11,783 nt of DNA from an uncultured Flavobacteriaceae bacterium (GTDB lineage Bacteria; Bacteroidota; Bacteroidia; Flavobacteriales; Flavobacteriaceae), in contig CAJWFY010000038.1 in assembly GCA_913031655.1 (NCBI GenBank), forward strand, positions 1 to 11,783, given 5' to 3'. Below are positions 1-6,893 of this stretch, in pieces. The position numbers and the translations under genes were made by a program. Position 1 is the first letter of the stretch; every line of letters begins with the position of its first letter. A model generated the notes under the pieces. The model saw only the letters and a list, made by a program, of their open reading frames with translations, did not search any database and was not told the origin of the DNA.

Positions 1-1720
1 ATGATTGAATGATTTCATGAATTTGATTAGTGTTTAAATCCTGATTTTTTATAGTAATAAGAAGAGTTCCGTAATCAAATTCTTTTAATCCAATTTTAAA
101 ATTATTTGTGGCTACTTTAACTCTAACTCCCTTATCTAAAAATCTGTATAGCGCTTTTGGAGTGTAATAGTCATCCCACGAAAATAAGTATGCATAATCA
201 CTTTTATTAATAATATTTCCTTTAGGCTTCTCTAATTCTAAATCTTTAGTTTTAATTTTAGTTGAATAATCAGTGAAATTTAGGTTAAAAGAGTGTAAAA
301 AGGACCATGCCGATATGTCATAAAACAAGCTGTCTTTAAATTCAGTTCTTTCTTCAAACATAGCCTTTACTAACCTACTTTTATTTTGATTTTTTGGAAT
401 TAATAATGCAGATTTTTTATTAAATTCTACATCATTTATAACTTCATTCTTTGGAAGAGTTTTAATTTTAATTTCATGCGTTTTTAATAATTCATAAAAA
501 TGAAATAATTTTGACTTATCATTATCACCAACTAAGTAGTAATCATTGTTGTTTTTTAACGTTTCTTTTCTTGAATTTTTAAAGAAATTTCTTTGATAAT
601 TTAACAACTTTTCCTTTAAACTAATTGCCGCTTCTAATGAAGATAGTGATGTAGTCAATTGATTTTTAATAGTAAATGGAAAAGAAATTTCACCATTTAT
701 ACTATTTTGAAGATGTCCTCTTGAACTAGCTTGTTCAAATAAAATACCAATACTTCCATTAACATCTGGAAAAGTAGATCCCTTACCGTAATAAAAGTCG
801 TCATAATCTTCTTCACTATAAAAAACAGAACCTATTTCGCTGAGTCTCTTTTCGTGAAATTTACCAATTTCAGCTGTAATTGACTGATTTTTTATAGGCG
901 TTAACGGATTTACTCTTGTTGGGATTCCTGGTTGATAAAAAAATGTTGAATTTGTTCCCATTTCGTGGTGATCTGTTAAGATATTTGGGGACCATTTGTG
1001 AAATGTTTTAATTCTTGCTTTAGATTCTGGGAGTTGAACAGGAAGCCAATCTCTGTTCATATCAAACCAGTAATGATTTGTTCTTCCCCCTGGCCAATTT
1101 TCATCAAATTCCCTATCTGAACTATCGGGGTTTAAACGCATACTCTTATTAGTATTAGCCCAATGTGCAAATCTTTGTAGTCCGTCAGGGTTAAACGAAG
1201 GATCTAGAAGAATTATGGCATTATTTAATGAATTAATTGTTTCAGGGCTTTTCGAAGCAGCTAAATGATAAGCGTAAATCATTGCAGCGTTACTTCCACT
1301 TGGTTCATTTCCATGAATGGAGTATCCCTGATAAATGACAACAGGCATTTTACTTAAATCTTTTATTAATCTACTATGGGAGTTTAAGCTAATATGTTCT
1401 TGTCTAATTGTTTCTAAATTCTCTAAATTTTTTTTTGATGAAATAGTAAGAATTAGAATAGGTCTTCCTTCATATGTTTCACCTCTATTTTCTATGATTA
1501 TTCTTTCAGATGACTTAGCTAAAGCATACATGTATTGCACTAGTCTGTCATGACTTACATGAGAATTTCCAATTTCATTTTTGTGTAATAAATATTCGCT
1601 AGGTTGAGGGATATTAATGTCGTAGGACTCTAAATCTTCTAAATAATAAGATAAGTTGACCTCACTTTGTGAATGAGAGTATAAACTAATTAATAAAATT
1701 AAACAGCTTAAGTATCTCAT
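1..1720 (-). CDS. Secreted M14-family zinc carboxypeptidase (3' end beyond window)
   Basis: The reading frame is open from the ATG at 1720 to the left edge, giving 573 complete codons with no stop; the C-terminus lies outside the window. The N-terminus (MRYLSCLILLISLYSHSQS) is a signal peptide without a proper lipobox, so the enzyme is probably exported to the periplasm or beyond. Peptidase M14 features are in order: zinc ligands His136 and Glu139 in IHGNEPSGS, NPDG shortly after, DMNRDW at 220-225, the third zinc-ligand region TDHHEMG with His251/His252, and a candidate catalytic Glu329 in GILFEQASSRG. By family knowledge it hydrolyses C-terminal residues from peptides. From memory, flavobacterial homologues are around 800 residues with an extra C-terminal domain, so roughly a quarter to a third is missing here. 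It starts 12 bp after the DUF3276 stop and is probably co-transcribed. The exact substrate is unknown; the family call is firm. Confidence 0.9.
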   Translation of the reverse strand, partial: MRYLSCLILLISLYSHSQSEVNLSYYLEDLESYDINIPQPSEYLLHKNEIGNSHVSHDRLVQYMYALAKSSERIIIENRGETYEGRPILILTISSKKNLENLETIRQEHISLNSHSRLIKDLSKMPVVIYQGYSIHGNEPSGSNAAMIYAYHLAASKSPETINSLNNAIILLDPSFNPDGLQRFAHWANTNKSMRLNPDSSDREFDENWPGGRTNHYWFDMNRDWLPVQLPESKARIKTFHKWSPNILTDHHEMGTNSTFFYQPGIPTRVNPLTPIKNQSITAEIGKFHEKRLSEIGSVFYSEEDYDDFYYGKGSTFPDVNGSIGILFEQASSRGHLQNSINGEISFPFTIKNQLTTSLSSLEAAISLKEKLLNYQRNFFKNSRKETLKNNNDYYLVGDNDKSKLFHFYELLKTHEIKIKTLPKNEVINDVEFNKKSALLIPKNQNKSRLVKAMFEERTEFKDSLFYDISAWSFLHSFNLNFTDYSTKIKTKDLELEKPKGNIINKSDYAYLFSWDDYYTPKALYRFLDKGVRVKVATNNFKIGLKEFDYGTLLITIKNQDLNTNQIHEIIQS

Positions 1721-1732
1721 AATATGTTTTTT

Positions 1733-2140
1733 TTAAATATCGTCAAAGTCTACGTCGGTGAAATTTTCTTTTGAATCTTCAGCTTTTAACTCTTCTATTT
1801 TAGATTCTTCAGAACTCGATTTTTCTTCAATAGAATCTTCTCTTTTAAAATCTTTTTGATGAATTTCACTAATTACTTCTATTCCTTTTTCGTCTACTAT
1901 ATATTTAGTCATTTCTTCTAGTAAAGAAGAAAAGCCTTCAAAGTCTTCTTTATATAAGTAAATTTTATGTTTTTTAAAATAAAAAGTACCATCTTCATTT
2001 GTGAATTTTTTACTTTCAGAAATTGTCAAATAATAGTCGCCAGCTTTTGTAGACCTTACATCAAAAAAATAAGTTCTTCTACCTGCTCTAAGTATTTTTG
2101 AAAAAATATCTTCAGCATCGTTGTATTTTCTTTCTTCCAT
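1733..2140 (-). CDS. DUF3276 / PUR-family nucleic-acid-binding protein
   Basis: This 135-residue protein has a compact basic and aromatic core at about residues 4-82 (for example KILRAGRRTYFFDVRSTKAG, then YYLTISESKKF and FYFKKHKIYLYKEDFEGF). This is the pattern of the DUF3276 family, a bacterial PUR-alpha-like fold of single-stranded DNA/RNA-binding proteins whose studied relative is Borrelia BpuR. Residues 97-135 form a low-complexity tail rich in Glu, Asp, Ser and Lys, ending TDVDFDDI and probably disordered. There is no signal peptide, so it acts in the cytoplasm. It lies 53 bp after the ABC transporter stop and 12 bp before the M14 peptidase start, so it is probably the middle gene of a three-gene leftward unit. 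A candidate promoter sits in the 53-bp gap. The target nucleic acid and biological role cannot be read from the sequence. Confidence 0.85.
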   Translation of the reverse strand: MEERKYNDAEDIFSKILRAGRRTYFFDVRSTKAGDYYLTISESKKFTNEDGTFYFKKHKIYLYKEDFEGFSSLLEEMTKYIVDEKGIEVISEIHQKDFKREDSIEEKSSSEESKIEELKAEDSKENFTDVDFDDI

Positions 2141-2159
2141 AATAATTTATTTTATATTT

Positions 2160-2191
2160 CAAAAATGGATAAAAAAAACAAACTCACCAAA
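2160..2191 (-). promoter_or_regulatory. Candidate internal promoter for the DUF3276 gene
   Basis: Read on the minus strand, TTTG (2191-2188) is followed after 20 nt by CATTTTTG (2167-2160). This matches the Bacteroidota pattern TTTG-N19-20-TAnnTTTG except for C in place of the first T. It ends 19 bp upstream of the DUF3276 start at 2140 and could let DUF3276 and the M14 gene be expressed apart from the ABC transporter. The background is very AT-rich, so a chance match is possible. Confidence 0.35.
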
Positions 2192-2193
2192 TA

Positions 2194-3951
2194 TTAAATA
2201 ATTTCTTTTTCTGACGATTGTTTTCGATATGATGTAGAATAATATCCGTTTTTATTTATTAAATCTTTGTGAGATCCAAATTCTAATACAGATCCGTTTT
2301 TCAATACTAGTATTTTATCACACGTTTTTGCAGACGATATCCGATGGGTAGCAATAATTACCGTCATTTTTTTTGTTATGTCATTTAAGCTTGATAGTAT
2401 TTTTTCTTCTGTTTCAGTATCTACTGCAGATAAACTATCGTCTAAAATTAAAATTTCAGGCTTTTTAATTATAGCCCTAGCTATTGCAAGTCTTTGTTTC
2501 TGACCACCGGAAAGGTTAACTCCTCTTTCTCCAAGTAAAGTGTTGTATTTTTCTTTAAATAATTCAATATCTTTTGTTAAACATGCAATTTTTACTGATT
2601 TTTTTACTTCATCTAAACTAGCATCTAATTTTCCAAACTTAATATTATTAATTATTGAATCTGAAAACAAAAAAGTAGATTGGGGGACATATCCAATGTT
2701 AGTTCTTAACTCATTTAAATTTATTTTCTTAATATCATTTCCGTCTAAAAATATTTTACCAATAGTTGGATCGTATATTCTACATATTAGCTCAAGTAAT
2801 GTTGATTTTCCAGATCCAACATCTCCCATTAATGCTATGGATTCTCCCTTGTTTATTTTAAATGAAACTTCATTTAAAGCTTGAATATTAGTTTCTTTAA
2901 AATTCAGAGATACTTTATCAAACTTAATTTCTCCTTTAATATCTATTTTCTTAGTAGAAGGATTAATGATCGAAGGTTTTGTTTCAAGAAATTCATTTAT
3001 TCTTTTTTGAGAAGCTTCTGCTTGTTGAACGATTGAGGTTACCCAGCCAACAGTAGCAACAGGCCATGTTAACATGTTGACGTAAATAATGAATTCAGCT
3101 AAAACACCCAATTCTATCTCATTGTTCATGTATTGTAATCCGCCAATGTAAACTACAAGAATATTACTTATTCCAATTAATAGCATCATTAAAGGAAAAA
3201 ACCAAGCTTGTACCTTAACCAAAGACATGTTTTTTTCTTTGCTTATTGCTGCCAAACTCCTTAATTCCTTGTTAATGTATTTTTGAACTACGTATGTCTT
3301 GATAATTTTAACTCCACTAAAAGATTCTTGAGTATAAGTTGTTAGTTTTGATAAAAATTCTTGAACAACTTTACTTTTTCTATTAATTATTTTACTTATT
3401 TTATATATTATAACTGATAGAACTGGAAGAGGAAGTAATGTATACAATGTTAGTTTTGGAGCAACATTAAGCATGTATGTTACTACTATTATAAATAAAG
3501 ATGCAGTTGTAATTGTATACATAATTGCTGGCCCAACGTACATTCTTACTTTACTTACGTCCTCACTTATCCTGTTCATTAAATCTCCAGTCCTATTGTT
3601 TTTATAAAAATCAAAACTTAAAGACTGATATTTTTTATAAATCTCATTTTTTAAATCAAACTCAATAAACCTGGAAACATTTATAAGCATTTGTCTCATT
3701 ATGAAAGTGAAAATTCCTGCAATGACAGCTGAACCTATTATGAACAAAATATTAATAAGAAGTTTACTTTTAATAGTCTCAATATTTAATGATGATGTGG
3801 AAAGATAATTTTCTATTAAAGTTATCGAGTTGCCTATAAGGTTAGGGGCAATTAATGCAAATATTCTTGCTATAATAGTAATTAAAATTCCTATTATAAT
3901 TTTGACTTTATATTTGAAAAAATATTTGTTTAAGTGCTTTAATTCTAACAT
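2194..3951 (-). CDS. ABC exporter half-transporter, fused permease and ATPase (MsbA/Mdl type)
   Basis: This 585-residue inner-membrane protein has an N-terminal ABC exporter membrane domain and a C-terminal ATPase domain. About six hydrophobic segments lie near residues 17-37, 66-90, 141-165, 168-188, 252-272 and 284-304. In the ATPase I see Walker A GDVGSGKS (376-383, Lys382), a Q-loop in GYVPQSTFLFSD, the signature LSGGQ (480-484), Walker B ILILD (500-504) and the switch His536 in ATHRISS. The residue after Walker B Asp504 is Asp505 rather than the usual catalytic Glu, giving LDDSLSAVD as in MdlA- and BmrC-like proteins. It is expected to dimerise and export a lipid or hydrophobic compound; the substrate cannot be told. 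No second half-transporter is adjacent. It is the first gene of the leftward unit, diverging from nusB, and a good promoter match lies 15 bp upstream. Confidence 0.93.
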   Translation of the reverse strand: MLELKHLNKYFFKYKVKIIIGILITIIARIFALIAPNLIGNSITLIENYLSTSSLNIETIKSKLLINILFIIGSAVIAGIFTFIMRQMLINVSRFIEFDLKNEIYKKYQSLSFDFYKNNRTGDLMNRISEDVSKVRMYVGPAIMYTITTASLFIIVVTYMLNVAPKLTLYTLLPLPVLSVIIYKISKIINRKSKVVQEFLSKLTTYTQESFSGVKIIKTYVVQKYINKELRSLAAISKEKNMSLVKVQAWFFPLMMLLIGISNILVVYIGGLQYMNNEIELGVLAEFIIYVNMLTWPVATVGWVTSIVQQAEASQKRINEFLETKPSIINPSTKKIDIKGEIKFDKVSLNFKETNIQALNEVSFKINKGESIALMGDVGSGKSTLLELICRIYDPTIGKIFLDGNDIKKINLNELRTNIGYVPQSTFLFSDSIINNIKFGKLDASLDEVKKSVKIACLTKDIELFKEKYNTLLGERGVNLSGGQKQRLAIARAIIKKPEILILDDSLSAVDTETEEKILSSLNDITKKMTVIIATHRISSAKTCDKILVLKNGSVLEFGSHKDLINKNGYYSTSYRKQSSEKEII

Positions 3952-3966
3952 TAAATTATATTACTT

Positions 3967-3974
3967 CAAAGATA
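3967..3974 (-). promoter_or_regulatory. -7 promoter element for the ABC exporter operon
   Basis: Read on the minus strand this is TATCTTTG, a full match to the Bacteroidota primary sigma factor -7 consensus TAnnTTTG. Its last base lies 15 bp before the start codon at 3951, so transcription would begin around 3962 with a leader of about ten bases. I could not find a convincing TTG at the -33 position. It sits in the divergent spacer shared with nusB. Confidence 0.5.
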
Positions 3975-4031
3975 CATTAATGATGATTTAATTCTTTGTT
4001 AATTTATTGTCTTTTTATTAAAAAATAAATT

Positions 4032-4039
4032 TAATTTTA
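4032..4039 (+). promoter_or_regulatory. Weak candidate -7 element for nusB
   Basis: TAATTTTA differs from TAnnTTTG only in the last base, and a TTG at 4007-4009 lies 22 nt upstream, slightly more than the usual spacing. It is 28 bp before the nusB start at 4068. It is the best candidate I see for the rightward nusB-DUF1573-yajC promoter in the 116-bp divergent spacer, but the spacer is so AT-rich that it is weakly supported. Confidence 0.25.
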
Positions 4040-4067
4040 CACCTTTATTAATTAACAGTTCTTTAAA

Positions 4068-5027
4068 ATGCTAAATAGAAGACAATTGAGAATCAAGGCT
4101 ATGGAAGTTATATATGCTTTTGATAAGTCAATCGAAAAAGATGTCCCACATCAATTAAACTATTTTTTAAAATCCAATAAGAATTTTTATAAACTTTACA
4201 TATCATCTCTGTCACTTATTAAGAAATTATATTTTTTATCAATTGATTTACATTCTAAGAATGAAAAGAAATTTTTAAAAAGTGATTCAGATATATCTTT
4301 AAAAAAATTCTCAAATAATTTAATATTAAAAAAAATATCATCTGATGAGGTTTTATCAGATCAGATTAAGTTATTTAAAATAAATTACTGGGAAACTTAC
4401 CCTGAGCACATTGATTCAATATGGAAAGAAATTATTGAAAGTAGTCTGTTAGAAAATTATTCAAATGATTCTAAGAATACTTTTGAAGAAGACAAAGTGT
4501 TTGTTGTTAATTTATTTAAAAAAATAATTGCTCCAAACTCTAAATTATTTGAATTTTACGAGGACATGGAGATATCATGGGCTAACGATTATCCTCTTAT
4601 AAACACATTGGTTTTAAATTCATTAAAAAAAATTAAAAGTAGATCCAGAATTTCTTTTGTAATGAAAAGACTCTATAAAAATGAAGAAGATGCTGATTTT
4701 GGTGTAAAAATAATAAAAGCTGTTATTGAAAACAAGGACATGCTACAAGAAGAAATAGGTAAAATAACACCTAATTGGGATAACGAAAGAATAGCTCAAA
4801 TTGATTTAATTCTCCTTCAAATGTGCTTATCTGAATTTTTGTTTTTTGATTCAATACCAATTAAAGTATCAATAAATGAATATTTAGAAATAGCTAAAGA
4901 ATATTCAAGTAACAAAAGCAACATATTTATTAATGGAATTATGGATAGTTTATCTAAGCAATTGGATAAGGACAAAAGGATAAATAAAAATAAGAGAGGT
5001 TTGCAATTATTTACTATTTTTGAATAG
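4068..5027 (+). CDS. nusB: Transcription antitermination factor NusB, long Bacteroidota form
   Basis: This 319-residue protein is about twice the length of E. coli NusB. The N-terminus MLNRRQLRIKAMEVIYAF is the usual NusB-like opening. The recognisable NusB fold lies at about residues 205-300, including an acidic helix with WDNERIAQIDLILLQMCLSEF, then IPIKVSINEYLEIAKEYS and FINGIMDSL near 287-295. NusB with ribosomal protein S10 (NusE) binds boxA RNA and supports antitermination, mainly on rRNA operons; a boxA-like sequence is present in the rRNA leader of this window at 10706-10716. The Lys-rich helical segment at about 20-200 is a lineage extension whose role is not known. The protein ends with a basic stretch (KDKRINKNKRG) and a short hydrophobic tail. 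It is the first gene of the rightward block, 15 bp before the DUF1573 gene. Confidence 0.92.
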   Translation: MLNRRQLRIKAMEVIYAFDKSIEKDVPHQLNYFLKSNKNFYKLYISSLSLIKKLYFLSIDLHSKNEKKFLKSDSDISLKKFSNNLILKKISSDEVLSDQIKLFKINYWETYPEHIDSIWKEIIESSLLENYSNDSKNTFEEDKVFVVNLFKKIIAPNSKLFEFYEDMEISWANDYPLINTLVLNSLKKIKSRSRISFVMKRLYKNEEDADFGVKIIKAVIENKDMLQEEIGKITPNWDNERIAQIDLILLQMCLSEFLFFDSIPIKVSINEYLEIAKEYSSNKSNIFINGIMDSLSKQLDKDKRINKNKRGLQLFTIFE

Positions 5028-5042
5028 ATATTAAATTAAATT

Positions 5043-5525
5043 ATGAAAAATACACAAAACACCATTAGACTTTCGCTTACTAGTTTTTTAGTAGCTTTTA
5101 CAATTGCATTTTTTTTGACGTCATGTAATTCTGATCCATCCAAAAAAATAAAAGCTGAAAATATAAAATCAACAACAGAAAGAATTAATAATAGTGAAGA
5201 ACTTGCTGAAATAGAGTTTAATAAATCTAATCATGATTTTGGTGAAATTTCTGACGGAGATATAGTTGAAACATCATTTTCATTTACCAATATCGGCTCA
5301 TCAAATTTAATAATTTCAAATGCATCAGGTAGTTGTGGTTGCACTGTTCCTGAATATCCGAAAGATCAACCTATAAAGCCAGGTGAATCTGGGGTTATAA
5401 AAGTAAAATTTGATTCTTCTAATAAACCTGGTTTGCAAAGAAAAACAGTTACTTTAGTTACAAACACTGCTAAAGGCAAGCAATTGTTAAATATTAAAGC
5501 TATAGTAACCCCTAAATCAAACTAG
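5043..5525 (+). CDS. DUF1573 lipoprotein
   Basis: This 160-residue protein has a lipoprotein signal: a hydrophobic stretch at 10-25 followed by the lipobox LTSC with lipidated Cys28. The mature part at about 55-155 is a DUF1573 domain, a beta-sandwich of Ig/MSP type: FNKSNHDFGEISDGD, SFSFTNIGSSNL, the hallmark SGSCGCTVPEYP with Cys98 and Cys100, then IKPGESGVIKVKFDSSNKPG. It should be anchored on the periplasmic face of a membrane. The molecular function of DUF1573 is not established. It begins 15 bp after the nusB stop and ends 1 bp before the yajC start, so it is probably co-transcribed with both. The nusB-DUF1573-yajC order is, from memory, common in Flavobacteriia, which hints at an envelope role near the Sec machinery but does not prove one. 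Confidence 0.9.
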   Translation: MKNTQNTIRLSLTSFLVAFTIAFFLTSCNSDPSKKIKAENIKSTTERINNSEELAEIEFNKSNHDFGEISDGDIVETSFSFTNIGSSNLIISNASGSCGCTVPEYPKDQPIKPGESGVIKVKFDSSNKPGLQRKTVTLVTNTAKGKQLLNIKAIVTPKSN

Positions 5526-5526
5526 T

Positions 5527-5796
5527 ATGGATGTAATTCCTTTATTACTTTTTACAGGTGCCATTTTTTTTCTTATGATTTTAGGTCCAATGAGGAAACA
5601 AAAAAAAGAAAAGAATTTTTTAACAGCGTTAAAAATAGGCGATAGAGTAGTCACCAAAAGTGGTCTTCACGGTAAAATTGTTGAAATAAAAGAAGGTAGT
5701 GATACTTGCATTTTAGAGACAATGGCAGGTAAAATTAGATACGAAATTTCAGCTGTTTCTCATGAAATGAGTTTAAAAATCAATAAAAAGAAGTAA
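5527..5796 (+). CDS. yajC: Preprotein translocase accessory subunit YajC
   Basis: This 89-residue protein has the YajC plan: one N-terminal membrane helix at about residues 3-20 (PLLLFTGAIFFLMIL), a basic turn GPMRKQKKEKNF, and a small cytoplasmic domain with the family motif IGDRVVTKSGLHGKIVEI (37-54). YajC associates with SecDF and the SecYEG translocon in the inner membrane. No secD or secF is present in the window. The start codon follows the DUF1573 stop after a single base, which suggests translational coupling, and no alternative start improves the fit. Downstream, 27 bp separate it from pyrD. Confidence 0.93.
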   Translation: MDVIPLLLFTGAIFFLMILGPMRKQKKEKNFLTALKIGDRVVTKSGLHGKIVEIKEGSDTCILETMAGKIRYEISAVSHEMSLKINKKK

Positions 5797-5823
5797 TCAT
5801 AAAAGCATTTTTTAAATATTTAG

Positions 5824-6858
5824 ATGTATAAAAAACTGTTAAGACCAATACTTTTTTGTTTTGATCCCGAAAAAATCCATGACTTAACATTTTTAATTTT
5901 AAATTTTTTCAATAAAATTCCTTTCATATTTTTTTTTGTTAACGTGTTTTACAGAGTAAATCATCCAAAATTAGAAACTAAATTATTTGGTATTAATTTC
6001 CCTAATCCTGTAGGATTAGCTGCGGGATTAGATAAGAATGCGAAGTTTATTAATCAATTTTCATCATTTGGTTTTGGTTTTGTTGAAATTGGCACAGTAA
6101 CTCCGCTTGCTCAAAAAGGTAATTCTAAAAAAAGATTATTTCGATTGGTAAGTGATCAAGGAATCATTAATCGAATGGGCTTTAATAATGATGGGGTAGA
6201 TGTAGTTTTAGAAAGGTTAAAGCGTAACAATAAGGCTGTAATTGGAGGGAATATTGGAAAAAACAAAGTAACCGATAACAAAGATGCCGTTTCAGATTAT
6301 CTAATTTGTTTTGAAAAACTATTTCCATATGTTGATTATTTCGCTGTAAATGTTAGTTCTCCAAATACAGAAAACTTGAGAGATCTTCAGCACAAAGACA
6401 ATTTATATTCACTTTTAAAAGCAATTCAAGAAAAGAATAGTACTTATTCTAAGCGAAAGCCTATACTTCTTAAAATTGCACCAGATTTATCAAATGATCA
6501 ACTATTAGATGTTATAGATGTAGTTAAACTTACCTCGATAGATGGTGTGATTGCTACAAACACTACATTGTCTAGAGAGGATTTAAATTCTCCTTTTGAT
6601 TTGACAAGTCAAAAAGGTGGCCTAAGTGGAAGACCACTTTGTAAAAAATCAACTGAAGTTATCAGGTTTTTGCATGAAAAAAGTAACGGATCTTTTCCGA
6701 TTGTTGGAGTAGGTGGTATTATGAGTTCTGAAGATGCTATAGATAAAATAAAAGCTGGTGCCAGTCTAGTTCAACTATATACTGGCTTTGTTTATGGTGG
6801 ACCAAGACTAGTTAAGCAAATAAATAAGTCAATACTTCGCTATAGATTGAATCAGTAG
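5824..6858 (+). CDS. pyrD: Quinone-dependent dihydroorotate dehydrogenase (class 2)
   Basis: This 344-residue enzyme oxidises dihydroorotate to orotate in pyrimidine synthesis, passing electrons via FMN to membrane quinone. The hydrophobic N-terminal stretch at about residues 21-43 (LTFLILNFFN, then KIPFIFFFVN) fits the membrane-associating helices found only in class 2. The FMN and substrate motifs are in order: NPVGLAAGLDKNAKFI (61-76), FVEIGTVTPLAQKGN (86-100), RLFRLVSDQGIINRMGFNN (104-122), VNVSSPNTENLRD (175-187), LLKIAPDL, GVIATNTT, GGLSGRPL, and VGVGGIMSSEDAIDKIKAGA. The catalytic base is Ser179, aligned with Ser175 of the E. coli enzyme, with Asn176 beside it. The length equals the family norm. 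It follows yajC by 27 bp and precedes the acs gene by 35 bp; it may share their transcript. Confidence 0.95.
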   Translation: MYKKLLRPILFCFDPEKIHDLTFLILNFFNKIPFIFFFVNVFYRVNHPKLETKLFGINFPNPVGLAAGLDKNAKFINQFSSFGFGFVEIGTVTPLAQKGNSKKRLFRLVSDQGIINRMGFNNDGVDVVLERLKRNNKAVIGGNIGKNKVTDNKDAVSDYLICFEKLFPYVDYFAVNVSSPNTENLRDLQHKDNLYSLLKAIQEKNSTYSKRKPILLKIAPDLSNDQLLDVIDVVKLTSIDGVIATNTTLSREDLNSPFDLTSQKGGLSGRPLCKKSTEVIRFLHEKSNGSFPIVGVGGIMSSEDAIDKIKAGASLVQLYTGFVYGGPRLVKQINKSILRYRLNQ

Positions 6859-6893
6859 TTGATTTTTTCTATATTTAGATTTAAAATTAAAGC

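Noticed and set aside
1335..1553. 72-residue plus-strand frame
   Set aside because: It lies wholly inside the M14 peptidase gene on the other strand, whose zinc-site motifs prove the coding strand.
2540..2884. 114-residue plus-strand frame
   Set aside because: It is the antisense of the ABC exporter ATPase domain, where Walker A and signature motifs are clear on the minus strand.
5015..5022. TATTTTTG at the end of nusB as a promoter for the DUF1573 gene
   Set aside because: It matches TAnnTTTG, but lies within the last codons of nusB, has no -33 element at proper spacing, and the genes are only 15 bp apart, so read-through is the simpler explanation. AT-rich DNA gives many such matches.
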